DNA of 64,000 bases from Cognaticolwellia beringensis (GTDB lineage: Bacteria > Pseudomonadota > Gammaproteobacteria > Enterobacterales > Alteromonadaceae). Of this stretch, positions 37,289 through 46,428 are shown in pieces; within the stretch, counting starts at the first letter, position 1; each line of letters begins with the position of its first letter. The translations under genes were made by a program, and so were the position numbers. The notes under the pieces are model-generated. The model was not told the origin of the DNA. It saw nothing but the letters and a program-made list of their open reading frames with translations, and searched no databases. The stretch spans positions 2,852,001 to 2,916,000 of the forward strand of contig NZ_CP020465.1 in NCBI RefSeq assembly GCF_002076895.1, given 5' to 3'.

Positions 37289-38110
37289 ATGGAACAATTA
37301 ATGACAGATAATAACATCGCATTTAGTGATAATAAGTTATCTATTTACAATTTTGGTGATGATTTTTCATCAGTGAATTCGAATATAGACAAACGTTTTT
37401 TTGAAGGTGGAACCCGTTATAGAGACGCAGTACAAATAGTTGTAGCAACTGGAGAATATTGGTTGTTCGATTATGGTGTAGTGGTGTTTTGGGCAGTTGA
37501 TAAAGCTGAGCGCCAAGCTTTAATCAACAATCTCAAAAAAGACAATACAACACATTTTGAAAAAATTGAAGAGCATTTAAGTTTCACTTTTGCTAACGAA
37601 TTAATGATTAAAAAAGACGTTATTTCGTTGCCAGATCACGATCCTTTAATACGTTTAGCAATAAGCCATGCATTAGCACAATCGAGCAAGCTTATGGAGT
37701 ATGAGGTTCAAGCGCAAAATTCGATAAAAAACTATTCTCATATACCAGAAGAGTTAGCTAAGTTTGGCAAAATATCTATTAGTCAGAAAGAAATCGCTAA
37801 AATTAGAGGCACGTTATTAAGTACCAAAAGCGATATTATTTTGCATTATGGTTTACTAGATACTCCTGACTTTTTTTGGGAATATCCAGAATATGAAGCT
37901 ACTTATGAACGTATGGCGCGTTATATGGATATACGTCAACGCGTTGATTTATTGTCGAAAAAGCTCTCAACCATTAATGAACTATTTGAAGTGCTAGCGG
38001 AAGAACAAAAACATCAACATTCATCATTTTTAGAGTGGATAATTATCGTGTTAATCGGCATTGAAATTGTTTTATTTTTTGTGGAAGAATTGAAAGACTT
38101 AATGGTTTAG
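37289..38110 (+). CDS. RMD1/DUF155 family protein
   Basis: The 273-residue protein matches the RMD1/Sif2 (DUF155) family: VVVATGEYWLFDYGVVVFW-like N-terminal core, HDPLIRLAISHALAQSSKL in the middle, TPDFFWEYPEYEATYERMARY, and a C-terminal transmembrane helix (EWIIIVLIGIEIVLFFV). Yeast relatives act at membranes in meiosis or mitochondria, but bacterial function is unknown. GAG precedes the ATG by five bases. It lies between a RAYT remnant and a full RAYT element, so its surroundings have been reshaped by repeats. Confidence 0.82.
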   Translation: MEQLMTDNNIAFSDNKLSIYNFGDDFSSVNSNIDKRFFEGGTRYRDAVQIVVATGEYWLFDYGVVVFWAVDKAERQALINNLKKDNTTHFEKIEEHLSFTFANELMIKKDVISLPDHDPLIRLAISHALAQSSKLMEYEVQAQNSIKNYSHIPEELAKFGKISISQKEIAKIRGTLLSTKSDIILHYGLLDTPDFFWEYPEYEATYERMARYMDIRQRVDLLSKKLSTINELFEVLAEEQKHQHSSFLEWIIIVLIGIEIVLFFVEELKDLMV

Positions 38111-38140
38111 TTTACCTGGTGTGATAACGCAAATCTGTGG

Positions 38141-38388
38141 AAACCTGTGGGGTCAGGTTCGTTGAAATCTACTATGTTTATGCTGAATATTAATTAGTCA
38201 GTAGCTCACCACTTCTTGCATGTAAATAAATAAATGCGCAACAAAATCCAGACTGAAATGAAACCTTAACATTGTAGCTAAGGTTTCATTTCTTCCTTTC
38301 GGAATGATTAGGAAACCTATAGAACCTATAGGGTCAGGTTCGTTGAAACAGAGGCCGGCGGAAACCTATGAGTCAAGATCGTTAAAAT
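38141..38388. repeat. REP-like repeats downstream of the second RAYT (inverted orientation)
   Basis: Copies of GGGTCAGGTTCGTTGAAA, preceded by AACCTGTG or AACCTATA, lie at 38141-38167 and 38322-38349, with a decayed copy at 38361-38388. They are the reverse complement of the TCAACGAACCTGACCCC copies on the other side of the transposase. Confidence 0.8.
38255..38292. terminator. Perfect 14-bp hairpin, probable terminator of the DUF155 gene
   Basis: GAAATGAAACCTTA pairs fully with TAAGGTTTCATTTC around a 10-nt loop. It is followed by TTCCTTTC rather than a clean T-run, so termination efficiency is uncertain. Confidence 0.55.
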
Positions 38389-38395
38389 ATAAGAC

Positions 38396-39109
38396 TCATT
38401 TACTTTTTACTGCTTTAAATATTTCGGATCGTCTGTCACCACCTTGTGTGAGTGGCTTGGCTCTTCTGGATAAGGTATTAGCAACCTGTTCAATAAACGA
38501 CTTTTCTCCTAGTACCCATGCCTTATTTGTGGCGTCACGAATGGTTTGAATTGTGTTGTCGGATAAATGAGAAGTAAACAAGTTTTGATAAGCTAATTTT
38601 CTTTCAGCTTCAGTATTACCTAGTGCTAGATACAGAGTGTGAGGTGTTATTAACGAGATATTTCTATCGCCTCCGTTACTGTGATAGCTTGACCATGTAT
38701 ATGCACCCGGATGTTCAACCATTTGAGCTCTGACGGGGTTTAACTCAATATAGCGATATAATGTTAAAAGGTAGTGTTGTGTGTCTACTAAAGTTGATTT
38801 GAAACGACCTTCCCATAATGTCCCCGTTCGTTGATAAGTATGATTGATGTACCTGACGTAATACCTTCCCAAGTTTTGCATTACTTGGCTTATCCCATCT
38901 ATTGAATGGGCAGTCATTAATAAGTGAACATGATTAGTCATTAGCACAAATGCATGTATGGAAACATTATGTTTAGCAGCAGAATTTTTAAGTTTATCTA
39001 AATATACAGTGTAATCTTGCTCTGAAAAAAAACAGGCTTGGCGATTATTGCCACGTTGAATAATGTGCTGAGGGCAACCTGATATGAACAGTCGAGGTAA
39101 GCGAGCCAT
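38396..39109 (-). CDS. REP-associated Y1 transposase (RAYT), second copy
   Basis: The 237-residue Transposase_17 protein has the HUH motif in AFVLMTNHVHLLM, the N-terminal ARLPRLFISGCPQHIIQRG, GTLWEGRFKSTLVDT and YIELNPVRAQMV. It is the short, classic RAYT form, only distantly similar to the one at 11.5 kb. The start at 39109 is preferred because GGAATAC precedes it. Inverted REP-like repeats lie on both sides, consistent with the protein acting on them. Confidence 0.9.
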   Translation of the reverse strand: MARLPRLFISGCPQHIIQRGNNRQACFFSEQDYTVYLDKLKNSAAKHNVSIHAFVLMTNHVHLLMTAHSIDGISQVMQNLGRYYVRYINHTYQRTGTLWEGRFKSTLVDTQHYLLTLYRYIELNPVRAQMVEHPGAYTWSSYHSNGGDRNISLITPHTLYLALGNTEAERKLAYQNLFTSHLSDNTIQTIRDATNKAWVLGEKSFIEQVANTLSRRAKPLTQGGDRRSEIFKAVKSK

Positions 39110-39118
39110 AATGTATTC

Positions 39119-39340
39119 CATTACATTTATTTGGTAAGCAAAGTGTAATTGATAATCTCATTTATACAACTGTACTGTTTTCAACGAACCTGACCCCATT
39201 GGTTTCATTACATTTATTTGGTAAGCAAAGTGTAATTGATAATCTCATTTATACAACTGTACTGTTTTCAACGAACCTGACCCCATTGGTTTTGACCCCA
39301 TTGGTTTTTTGTTTTCAACGAACCTGATCCCATTGGTCGC
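39119..39340. repeat. 87-bp tandem duplication and REP-like copies upstream of the second RAYT
   Basis: Positions 39119-39205 and 39206-39292 are direct copies of an 87-bp unit ending in CGAACCTGACCCCATTGGTT. Part of the end motif recurs at 39293 and a further variant at 39312-39340. Confidence 0.85.
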
Positions 39341-39383
39341 ATTGGTCGTCAGGTCAGTGGTGGTTTGGTTTTATTTAGACAAA

Positions 39384-39413
39384 TAAAAAAGCCTCAACAT
39401 TGCTGTTGAGGCT
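39384..39413 (-). terminator. Rho-independent terminator after tRNA-Thr
   Basis: On the minus strand AGCCTCAACA-GCAA-TGTTGAGGCT is followed by TTTTTATTT. It closes the two-tRNA transcript. Confidence 0.85.
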
Positions 39414-39423
39414 TCGTTATGAA

Positions 39424-39499
<76 letters not shown>

Positions 39500-39611
39500 A
39501 CACGAAAACGTGTGCGATAATTATATTCTATTGAATTAACTATCTTGGCACCGAATCAACATCGGAACTTGTTGATTCTACAGTTAACTTAATTAAAAGC
39601 TAAAGTGTAAA

Positions 39612-39687
39612 TGGTGCCTCGACCCGGAATCGAACCAGGGACACGAGGATTTTCAATCCTCTGCTCTACCGACTGAGCTATCGAGGC
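39612..39687 (-). tRNA. tRNA-Phe (anticodon GAA)
   Basis: The 76-nt cloverleaf on the minus strand starts GCCTCGATAGCTCAGTCGG, has an anticodon loop reading TTGAAAA (anticodon GAA), the GTTCGATTC T-arm and an encoded CCA end. It is the first gene of the tRNA pair. Confidence 0.97.
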
Positions 39688-39745
39688 ACATTAACAATCA
39701 TAATGATTGCTCTGTACATTGTCTTCTTGGCTGTGCCTTGAAGAC

Positions 39746-39781
39746 GGGGCGTATTAAACTGTTTTTCGTTTACCCCGTCAA
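39746..39781 (-). promoter_or_regulatory. Promoter of the tRNA-Phe/tRNA-Thr unit with GC-rich discriminator
   Basis: On the minus strand TTGACG, a 17-base spacer and TTTAAT are followed by ACGCCCC. The GC-rich discriminator is the type seen at stable-RNA promoters under stringent control. The predicted start is about 60 nt before tRNA-Phe. Confidence 0.7.
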
Positions 39782-40010
39782 CTCTTTTTTTTAAATAAAT
39801 GTTTGTTTGCCGTTTTTTTCTACGTATTGTGCTTTTATGGAGCAATATGGCCAAGTTTTTCTATTTATTCGTTGAAAGTTTTTCTGTTCACTGTGAAAAA
39901 GTCATAAGTGATTTGTGGGAGTTACTCACCTAATTATTAATAATTTATTAAATTTGAATAATAAAAATTGCCGTAATTGAGCTTTTTCATTGTTTCTTGT
40001 TGATGCGGGC

Positions 40011-40044
40011 AAAAAAAAACGATAAATAATTTACCGTTTTTTTT
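40011..40044 (-). terminator. Rho-independent terminator after yggX
   Basis: On the minus strand ACGGTAAA-TTA-TTTATCGT (one G-U pair) is followed by a run of T. Confidence 0.7.
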
Positions 40045-40069
40045 GTTTTTGAAATTTGTTATTCGAATT

Positions 40070-40342
40070 TTATTTTTTCTCTGGTGTATAGCCTTCAATG
40101 TCAGGTTCTTTACCTTCGAAAAGATAAGCAACCATGGCTGTTTCTAAAAATGCGCGATCGTCGGGGTTCATCATGTTCATTTTCTTTTCGTTAATCAGCA
40201 TGGTTTGCTTCTTTTGCCAAAGCCCCCAAGCTTCTTTAGAAATGTTATCAAAAATACGTTTGCCAATTTCGCCCGGATAAAGTTGAAAACCAAGGCCTTC
40301 GGCTTCTTTTTGTAAGTTTTGGCAAAAAACGGTACGACTCAT
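40070..40342 (-). CDS. yggX: Probable Fe(2+)-trafficking / oxidative damage protection protein YggX
   Basis: The 90-residue protein matches YggX throughout: [16 protein letters not shown] with the conserved Cys7, [34 protein letters not shown] and a short acidic tail. It helps protect iron-sulfur clusters from oxidative damage. It lies 44 nt downstream of mutY, the usual gammaproteobacterial order, and is followed by a terminator. Confidence 0.96.
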   Translation of the reverse strand: MSRTVFCQNLQKEAEGLGFQLYPGEIGKRIFDNISKEAWGLWQKKQTMLINEKKMNMMNPDDRAFLETAMVAYLFEGKEPDIEGYTPEKK

Positions 40343-40386
40343 AATAAATTCTCTTTTTGGCTAATGTATTTGTATGTATAAGTTAG

Positions 40387-41469
40387 TTAAACAGGTAATT
40401 GTTCAAGCTGTTTAATTAATTTTTGCGTTGATGCGGCTAAGCCCACCGACGCGACTGTGGCTAAATTGTACCATTGCAATGTGCTATTTTCGCTAATTTC
40501 TTTTGCCGGCAGTATTTCACAATCTACAACTATAGCTTCTATGTCGAGATGAAAGTGGCTGAAGGTATGACGAAATTTGTCTAAAGCAAATGTTGTGCTT
40601 TGTTTAAGGTTTAATTTCGTTAACAAATCAGGTAATTCGTTCATATCAGATAACTCCAAAAAGCACCATAAACCGCCCCATATACCTGCAGGAGGGCGCT
40701 TTTCCATTAAAATTTGTTGTTCAATGCGAGGAATAACCATGATGGTGTGCTTTTCGGGAATGGTTTTTTTCGGTTTTTTCTGCGGATAGCTTGCTTGCTC
40801 GTCGCTGGCGTTGGCTAAACAGCTAGTATTAATGGGGCAAATATCACATTTAGGTTTAGATCGCGTACAAACCATAGCGCCTAAGTCCATCATGGCTTGG
40901 TTAAACTGTGCTACGCCAATTTTGGGTGTTAGTGCTTCAGTAATCGGCCACAAGGTTTTTTCATAAATAGCTTGGCCTGCATGACCTTGCACTTTATAAC
41001 AGCGCGCTAAAACGCGTTTTACGTTACCGTCTAAAATCGCGTGATGTTTATTTAGCGCTAAGCTCAATATTGCGCCTGCTGTTGAGCGGCCAATACCGGC
41101 AAGTGCGATAACTTCGTCAATTTTTTCAGGGAATTTTCCTTGATAGTCGTCACGTATTATTTTAGCGGTTTTGTGCAGGTTTCGTGCTCGTGCGTAGTAA
41201 CCCAAACCTGTCCAGTGATGAAGCACGGTATCTTCATCAGCATTGGCTAAATCGATAATATTAGGAAAGCTTTCCATAAACCTTAAATAGTAGGGAATAA
41301 CCGTTGCTACTTGCGTTTGCTGTAGCATAATTTCGGATATCCAAACTCGGTAAGGGGTTTTATCTTGCTGCCATGGCAAGTGTTTTCTGCCTTGCAACTG
41401 AAACCATGATAATACTTGGTCGCTAAATTGTTGCGCAGATTTGGCTGATATAGTGGTTTTATTTGTCAT
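40387..41469 (-). CDS. mutY: A/G-specific adenine DNA glycosylase MutY
   Basis: The 360-residue glycosylase removes adenine mispaired with 8-oxoguanine. It has [19 protein letters not shown] with the catalytic Glu, the HhH element [13 protein letters not shown], catalytic Asp in [13 protein letters not shown], the 4Fe-4S ligands in [17 protein letters not shown] and a C-terminal NUDIX-like domain. The open frame extends upstream to 41727, but that extension overlaps yggL and is not MutY-like. ATG at 41469 gives the normal length, although its ribosome-binding site is weak. Confidence 0.94.
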   Translation of the reverse strand: MTNKTTISAKSAQQFSDQVLSWFQLQGRKHLPWQQDKTPYRVWISEIMLQQTQVATVIPYYLRFMESFPNIIDLANADEDTVLHHWTGLGYYARARNLHKTAKIIRDDYQGKFPEKIDEVIALAGIGRSTAGAILSLALNKHHAILDGNVKRVLARCYKVQGHAGQAIYEKTLWPITEALTPKIGVAQFNQAMMDLGAMVCTRSKPKCDICPINTSCLANASDEQASYPQKKPKKTIPEKHTIMVIPRIEQQILMEKRPPAGIWGGLWCFLELSDMNELPDLLTKLNLKQSTTFALDKFRHTFSHFHLDIEAIVVDCEILPAKEISENSTLQWYNLATVASVGLAASTQKLIKQLEQLPV

Positions 41470-41597
41470 AATGGCGACAGTGTAGCGAATAAAGCTAAAA
41501 TTTTCATTGCAAAAATTTCTATTGCCACTATCCTCTCGCAGATAGTTAGTATTACTAAAATAGTGTTTAGCTTGAGCTAAGCCGTGAGGAATGAAAT

Positions 41598-41936
41598 ATG
41601 AAAATAGATGCAAAGAATCGTAGTAATCGTTTACGTAAAAAATTACGCGTTGATGAGTTCCAAGAATTAGGTTTTGATATTGCTTGGAAACTTGATGATG
41701 GCACTGACAATGAGTCAGTTGATGCATTTTTAACGAAGTTTTTCGACGAAGCTATTGATCCAAATAATTTAGGCTTTGGTGGTGAAGGTGATACTTTATG
41801 GCATGGCTTAATTTGTACTCAACAGTTAGGTAAATGTACTGAAGAACATCGCCAATTAGTAGAAAAATGGTTAACAGATAACGGCGCAAGCTCAGTTACT
41901 GTTGGTCCATTATATGACGTTTGGTGGGCAGAGTAG
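41598..41936 (+). CDS. yggL: YggL (DUF469) ribosome-associated protein
   Basis: The 112-residue protein matches Ygg[18 protein letters not shown] at the start and [17 protein letters not shown] and VGPLYDVWW toward the end. YggL homologues bind the 50S ribosomal subunit. It is divergent from mutY and lies 150 nt before trmB, the conserved neighbourhood. Confidence 0.94.
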   Translation: MKIDAKNRSNRLRKKLRVDEFQELGFDIAWKLDDGTDNESVDAFLTKFFDEAIDPNNLGFGGEGDTLWHGLICTQQLGKCTEEHRQLVEKWLTDNGASSVTVGPLYDVWWAE

Positions 41937-42086
41937 CCTTTAGCAAACTCGTGTTAAGCCAATAAGTAAATATGCGGGCGTAAAATTAGATCTTGATAAG
42001 CACTATGCCATGATTGAATTTCAGTCATTAAACAAGGATAATACGCGCCCTAATTTCGATGACGCAACTAACTAATAGATAGCATT

Positions 42087-42812
42087 ATGACAGACAGAAG
42101 CCATAAAACCGTTGAACAAGCAGAGCAAGAAGGCAAGTACATTAGAAAGGTACGTAGCTTTGTTAAGCGTGAAGGTCGCCTTACTAATGGTCAAGCAAAA
42201 GCTTTAGAGCAATTTTGGGATACCATGGGCTTGAACCATCAAGATGGTTTAATTGATCCTAGTGCTTTGTTTGGAAATAATAACCCTGTTGTGCTCGAAA
42301 TTGGCTTTGGCATGGGTAAGTCTTTAGTCGAAATGGCTAAAAACGCTCCTGAGCTTAACTTTATTGGTGTTGAAGTGCATCGACCAGGTGTAGGCGCTTG
42401 TATAGGTTTAGCACAAGAAGAAGGTGTTGATAACCTTAAAGTTTACGAGCACGATGCTATCGAAGTGTTAGCCGATTGCCTTCCTGCTGAGTGTTTAACA
42501 ACGGTTCAGTTGTTTTTCCCTGATCCTTGGCATAAAAAGAAGCATCACAAACGTCGTATCGTACAAGCCAGTTTTGTTGAAGCTATTCGTGAAAAACTGA
42601 AAGTGGGTGGCGTGTTCCACATGGCAACTGACTGGGAAAACTACGCAGAATGCATGTTAGAAGATATGACATCTGCGCCAGGCTTTAAAAACTTATCTGA
42701 AAACAATGATTATGTGCCGCGTCCTGATTCTCGTCCGTTAACTAAGTTTGAAGACCGTGGTCAAAACTTAGGCCATGGCGTTTGGGATTTACAGTTTGAA
42801 AAACTAGCTTAA
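42087..42812 (+). CDS. trmB: tRNA (guanine(46)-N7)-methyltransferase TrmB
   Basis: The 241-residue SAM-dependent enzyme methylates G46 in the tRNA variable loop. It has the SAM motif [16 protein letters not shown], the [16 protein letters not shown] stretch, the catalytic [18 protein letters not shown] block and a C-terminal [17 protein letters not shown]. The length is usual. A terminator follows at 42857. Confidence 0.96.
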   Translation: MTDRSHKTVEQAEQEGKYIRKVRSFVKREGRLTNGQAKALEQFWDTMGLNHQDGLIDPSALFGNNNPVVLEIGFGMGKSLVEMAKNAPELNFIGVEVHRPGVGACIGLAQEEGVDNLKVYEHDAIEVLADCLPAECLTTVQLFFPDPWHKKKHHKRRIVQASFVEAIREKLKVGGVFHMATDWENYAECMLEDMTSAPGFKNLSENNDYVPRPDSRPLTKFEDRGQNLGHGVWDLQFEKLA

Positions 42813-42856
42813 TGTTACTCAATTAATATTGCTGAGTGAGTCATTAAGATTAAATG

Positions 42857-42884
42857 AAAAAAGAGCGAGTACGCTCTTTTTTTT
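42857..42884 (+). terminator. Rho-independent terminator after trmB
   Basis: AAGAGCG-AGTA-CGCTCTT followed by more T, with A on the other side, so it could also work in reverse. Confidence 0.85.
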
Positions 42885-42925
42885 GGCTATGAATAAATCC
42901 TGAAAGCTTGTTAATAATTTAGTTT

Positions 42926-43540
42926 GTTGAAGATTTTTAATGGTTGTTGTAGGTCGGCATTTATGCCGTCAAATAGGTGAAATATAGTTTGAAATTAAGA
43001 TGATGGGCTAAAGCCCAACCTACAAAAAAAACAATTAAAAAACCACAAGTAGAAGATTTTCAATGGTTGTTGTAGGTCGGCATTTATGCCGTCAAAAAGG
43101 TGAAATATAGTTTGAAATTAAGATGATGAGCTAAAGCCCAACCTACAAAAAAAACAATAAAAAAACCACAAGTTGAAGATTTTTAATGGTTGTTGTAGGT
43201 CGGCATTTATGCCGTCAAAAAGGTGAAATATAGTTTGAAATTAAGATGATGGGCTAAAGCCCAACCTACAAAAGATTTAATAAAAAAACCACAAGTTGAA
43301 GATTTTTAATGGTTATTGTAGGTCGGCATTTATGCCGTCAAAAAGGTGAAATATAGTTTGAAATTAAGATGATGGGCTAAAGCCCAACCTACAAAGGGTT
43401 TAATAAAAAAACCACAAGTTGAAGATTTTTAATGGTTGTTGTAGGTCGGCATTTATGCCGTCAAAAAGGTGAAATATATTTTAGAATCAAGCTGACGGAC
43501 TAAAGTCCGGCTTACTTAGGGGACGGGAATTATGTAATGT
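42926..43540. repeat. Five tandem 123-bp units with paired hairpins
   Basis: Units start at 42926, 43049, 43172, 43295 and 43418, exactly 123 bp apart. Each has GTAGGTCGGCATTTATGCCG near its start and GATGGGCTAAAGCCCAACC with CTACA near its end. Each holds two small hairpins (GGCAT/ATGCC and GGGCT/AGCCC) bounded by TGTAGGT/ACCTACA, so a unit can fold as a forked cruciform. The first four units are nearly identical; the fifth diverges in its second half (GACGGACTAAAGTCCGG). A further GTAGGTCGGA half copy follows at 43552. No gene is seen in 42885-43640. Confidence 0.92.
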
Positions 43541-43640
43541 AGCTGATTTTTGTAGGTCGGATTTCAACTCGTCAACCGTATGCCAAATAAATAACTTCAT
43601 GATCAAAAGCCAATCAGGCAAGCAAACTTTCAGCTAATAC

Positions 43641-43991
43641 TTAGCGGTGTAACTTATCTCGTTCAACATGAAATAAATGCTGACTGTTACGCAAATTTCC
43701 CGTTTCTTTTAACCATTGTTCGTCAACAATTTCTCGCATTAATGCTGCTTGTAAAACTCGTCCAACTGAAGCGCTCCAATAAGCAATGGTGGCTTCTTGA
43801 TGGGCAGGAGTATTTGGCTGTTTCTCTGAACGAGTGTTTGCCATTTCGTCAATAATACTTGCAATAACCTTTGGCTTTAGTTCTTGTATTATTTGACGTT
43901 TAAACTGAGTAAAGTGCTTGGCACGCATAAGCTGCCAAATTAACCATGCTAAAAATAAAACCGCGATAACTGCAATAATTTCCAAAACCAT
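43641..43991 (-). CDS. Hypothetical protein with N-terminal membrane anchor
   Basis: The 116 residues have one N-terminal transmembrane helix (EIIAVIAVLFLAWLIWQLM) followed by a basic and then helical cytoplasmic-type part (KRQIIQELKPKVIASIIDEM, VGRVLQAALMREIVDEQWL). No family is recognised. It lies between the 123-bp repeats and ogt, in the same direction as ogt but about 130 nt away. The frame and composition look like a real gene. Confidence 0.6.
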   Translation of the reverse strand: MVLEIIAVIAVLFLAWLIWQLMRAKHFTQFKRQIIQELKPKVIASIIDEMANTRSEKQPNTPAHQEATIAYWSASVGRVLQAALMREIVDEQWLKETGNLRNSQHLFHVERDKLHR

Positions 43992-44123
43992 ACTCTAAGT
44001 CATTCTATTAAATATCGTCGCCATCATAACAGGATTTATAGCAATTTGAATCATGAATTAACCTGCTTATTTAGTTAGTGATTAATTTTTTATCACTAAC
44101 AAGTTTGCGATGTTTCGGGTTGC

Positions 44124-44600
44124 TTAAGGCTTAAATTGCGCGCCTTCGTGCATTAATAATTTCGCCTTCAATGCTAAACCACCAGCATAGCCAGTTAACT
44201 TGCCATTACTACCAATAACGCGATGGCACGGTACTATTAATGCAATAGGATTTGCTCCATTTGCAGTGCCTACAGCGCGAACTGCTTTTTCATTATTAAT
44301 GCTTTTCGCGATCCAGCCATAGCTTTTGGTTTCACCGCAAGGTATTTCAAGCAAGGCTTGCCAAACTTGTTTTTGAAAGTTTGTGCCTTCTGGCGCTAAC
44401 GGTAGTTCAAAGTGCTTTCTGTCTCCGTCAAAATATTGGGTAAGTTGTTGAATTACTTGCGTGAACTTACTACTATCTTCAATTAGGCCAGTATAAGTAA
44501 TAGGTGACTTTCCTGTTTGAAAAGCAAGGGCGCTTAAGCCTTTATCGTTAGCCGTTAAAGCAATTTCACCCAATGGTGATTGATAAGTACAGTAATACAT
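44124..44600 (-). CDS. ogt: Methylated-DNA--[protein]-cysteine S-methyltransferase Ogt
   Basis: The 158-residue repair protein takes the methyl group from O6-methylguanine. The acceptor is Cys125 in IVPCHRVIG; the HTH region VWQALLEIPCGETKSYG and AVGTANGANP are typical. It lies 47 nt after the Ada-AlkA fusion in the same direction, forming a small alkylation-damage operon. Confidence 0.95.
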   Translation of the reverse strand: MYYCTYQSPLGEIALTANDKGLSALAFQTGKSPITYTGLIEDSSKFTQVIQQLTQYFDGDRKHFELPLAPEGTNFQKQVWQALLEIPCGETKSYGWIAKSINNEKAVRAVGTANGANPIALIVPCHRVIGSNGKLTGYAGGLALKAKLLMHEGAQFKP

Positions 44601-44647
44601 ATAATATTTCCTTTAAATTTTGGGTATCTAGTGCTGATGTTTACGCT

Positions 44648-46084
44648 TTAGGTTTTAGTGGCTAACGATTGCCATAGATATATAGCAGCGTAGGCACGCC
44701 AAGGTTGCCATTTTTCGGCTAACGCTAATATGTCTTTGTTTTTTGGTTTGACTTCATCAATCGTTAACGCTTTTATAATACCTAAATCGGCACTAGGAAA
44801 CGCATCTGGATCGCTTAAACCCCTCATGCCAATATAGTTTACTGTCCATGGCCCAATACCTTTAAGTTCTGTTAATTTAACTTCTAATTCTTCTATCGTT
44901 AGGCCTTTAGCAAATACAGTGTCATGCTCTTGAAAGTAGGCAACCCAAGTTTGCAAAGTGGCAATGCGAGATCGGGTTAAGCCTATCTCTTGATAGTCAA
45001 TATTGATTAGAGCTGCAACACTTGGAAAGTACTTTGAAACACTGATATTTTCAGGTTGTTCAATATCGACAGCTGTCTCGCCATATTTTTCCGCTATACG
45101 TTGCGCCAAGGTTGTTGCACCTTTAACGGATATTTGTTGGCCTAATATGGCACGAATAGAAAACTCAAAAATATCCCAACAGCCAGGTAAGCGTAAACCG
45201 GGAAATTGCTCAATAACTGACGCTAATTTTGGGTGTGTTATTAAGTGTTGATGAATTAATTGCATATCAGCATCTAAGTCGAACATGCGACGAACACGAG
45301 CGATAATTTGATGCAGGTAACTATAATCAGTTAACTTAACCGTTAAATTTAAGGCGCTTTTATCTTGATGATGCGTAACTTTTATCCAGCCCCGACAGTT
45401 TTCAAGTTCGACCGTACGAAAATAGTGTTCAGTGCTAATATCTTCTATGTTGCTCATTTTTCTTGAACGGAAAAAATTTAGCATTAACGGCCAATCAAAA
45501 GGTGCCTTATACGGCAATAGAATAGTTACTTGCATATCAGATGATATTTTTTTATTGCCTCTGATTTTACTTGGCGAAGTTTTATAGGTTTGCAAAATAA
45601 CTTCATTAAAACGACGTATGCTATTAAAACCCGCAGCAAAAGCAACGTCAGTAATACTTAAAGATGTTGAAATAAGCAGTTTGTGGGCAAGTAATAAACG
45701 TTGCTGATGGAAAAATTCACTCGGCGGTAAACCGTAATATTGCAAAAATAAACGACGAATTTGTCTCTCGCTGATATCAAGTTGCTCAGCACACTTCTGT
45801 AAACTGTAATTATTTTCGTAATATGTTTGCGTTATTTGCTTAATCTTTCTAGGTAATGGCAAATTTGGCGCAAGTTGCGGAAAACAGCGCTTGCATGGGC
45901 GAAAACCTGACTGTTGTGCGAGTTCTGCACTCTCATAATAGGTAACATTTTCTGGTTTTGGTGGTCTGGCAGGACAAATAGGTCGACAGAAAATACCTGT
46001 CGTGATCACGGCGGTAAAAAACTTGCCATCAAAGCGAGCATCGCGGCTTAAGCGTGCATTTTCGCAAACCTCTATACTGAACAT
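44648..46084 (-). CDS. Ada-type regulator fused to AlkA 3-methyladenine glycosylase
   Basis: The 478-residue protein joins an Ada zinc/methyl-acceptor domain (Cys33, Cys37, Cys64, Cys67 in TGIFCRPIC and RPCKRC), an AraC-type helix-turn-helix (about 90-180, SITDVAFAAGFNSIRRFNEV), an AlkA N-terminal domain and a HhH-GPD glycosylase domain with FSIRAILGQQISVKGA, LKGIGPWTVNYIGMRG and catalytic Asp in PSADLGI. Such fusions sense methyl phosphotriesters and excise alkylated bases. The start at 46084 is chosen for AGGA six bases upstream. It probably activates itself and ogt. Confidence 0.93.
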   Translation of the reverse strand: MFSIEVCENARLSRDARFDGKFFTAVITTGIFCRPICPARPPKPENVTYYESAELAQQSGFRPCKRCFPQLAPNLPLPRKIKQITQTYYENNYSLQKCAEQLDISERQIRRLFLQYYGLPPSEFFHQQRLLLAHKLLISTSLSITDVAFAAGFNSIRRFNEVILQTYKTSPSKIRGNKKISSDMQVTILLPYKAPFDWPLMLNFFRSRKMSNIEDISTEHYFRTVELENCRGWIKVTHHQDKSALNLTVKLTDYSYLHQIIARVRRMFDLDADMQLIHQHLITHPKLASVIEQFPGLRLPGCWDIFEFSIRAILGQQISVKGATTLAQRIAEKYGETAVDIEQPENISVSKYFPSVAALINIDYQEIGLTRSRIATLQTWVAYFQEHDTVFAKGLTIEELEVKLTELKGIGPWTVNYIGMRGLSDPDAFPSADLGIIKALTIDEVKPKNKDILALAEKWQPWRAYAAIYLWQSLATKT

Positions 46085-46428
46085 ACATTTCCTATAATTA
46101 TGATTAAATAAATAACGCACTAGTGGGTTGTTTTAACCAGTAGAAATAATCAGATAAATAGTGAGATTGTTATAATACGCTAGGTAAGGTAAATCGCTAG
46201 CGATAATCGGACAAGACCTAAAATAAGTCATTATCAGAGTAAACTTATTAATTTAGGTACTATAATACTGAAATAGCGCACTATATTTGCTTAAATAAAT
46301 TCTTTTACTTTATACATTCAGATACTTTACTGTTGTATTATTGTTAAGGTAAAAAGTAACGTTAGTATAGTTTTTGTAGATGTTTTCGTAATTATTATAA
46401 AAGTGGCAAAATATGTATGGATTGAGTA
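46085..46428. other. Divergent intergenic region
   Basis: This AT-rich gap lies between the Ada-AlkA fusion gene (minus) and the sensor kinase gene (plus). No gene or clear operator was recognised by eye. Confidence 0.4.

Noticed and set aside
41470..41727. N-terminal extension of the mutY frame
   Set aside because: It overlaps the divergent yggL start and has no MutY-like sequence; the normal length starts at 41469.
42926..43540. CRISPR array at the 123-bp repeats
   Set aside because: The whole 123-bp unit is conserved, with no variable spacers and no cas genes nearby, so these are ordinary tandem repeats.
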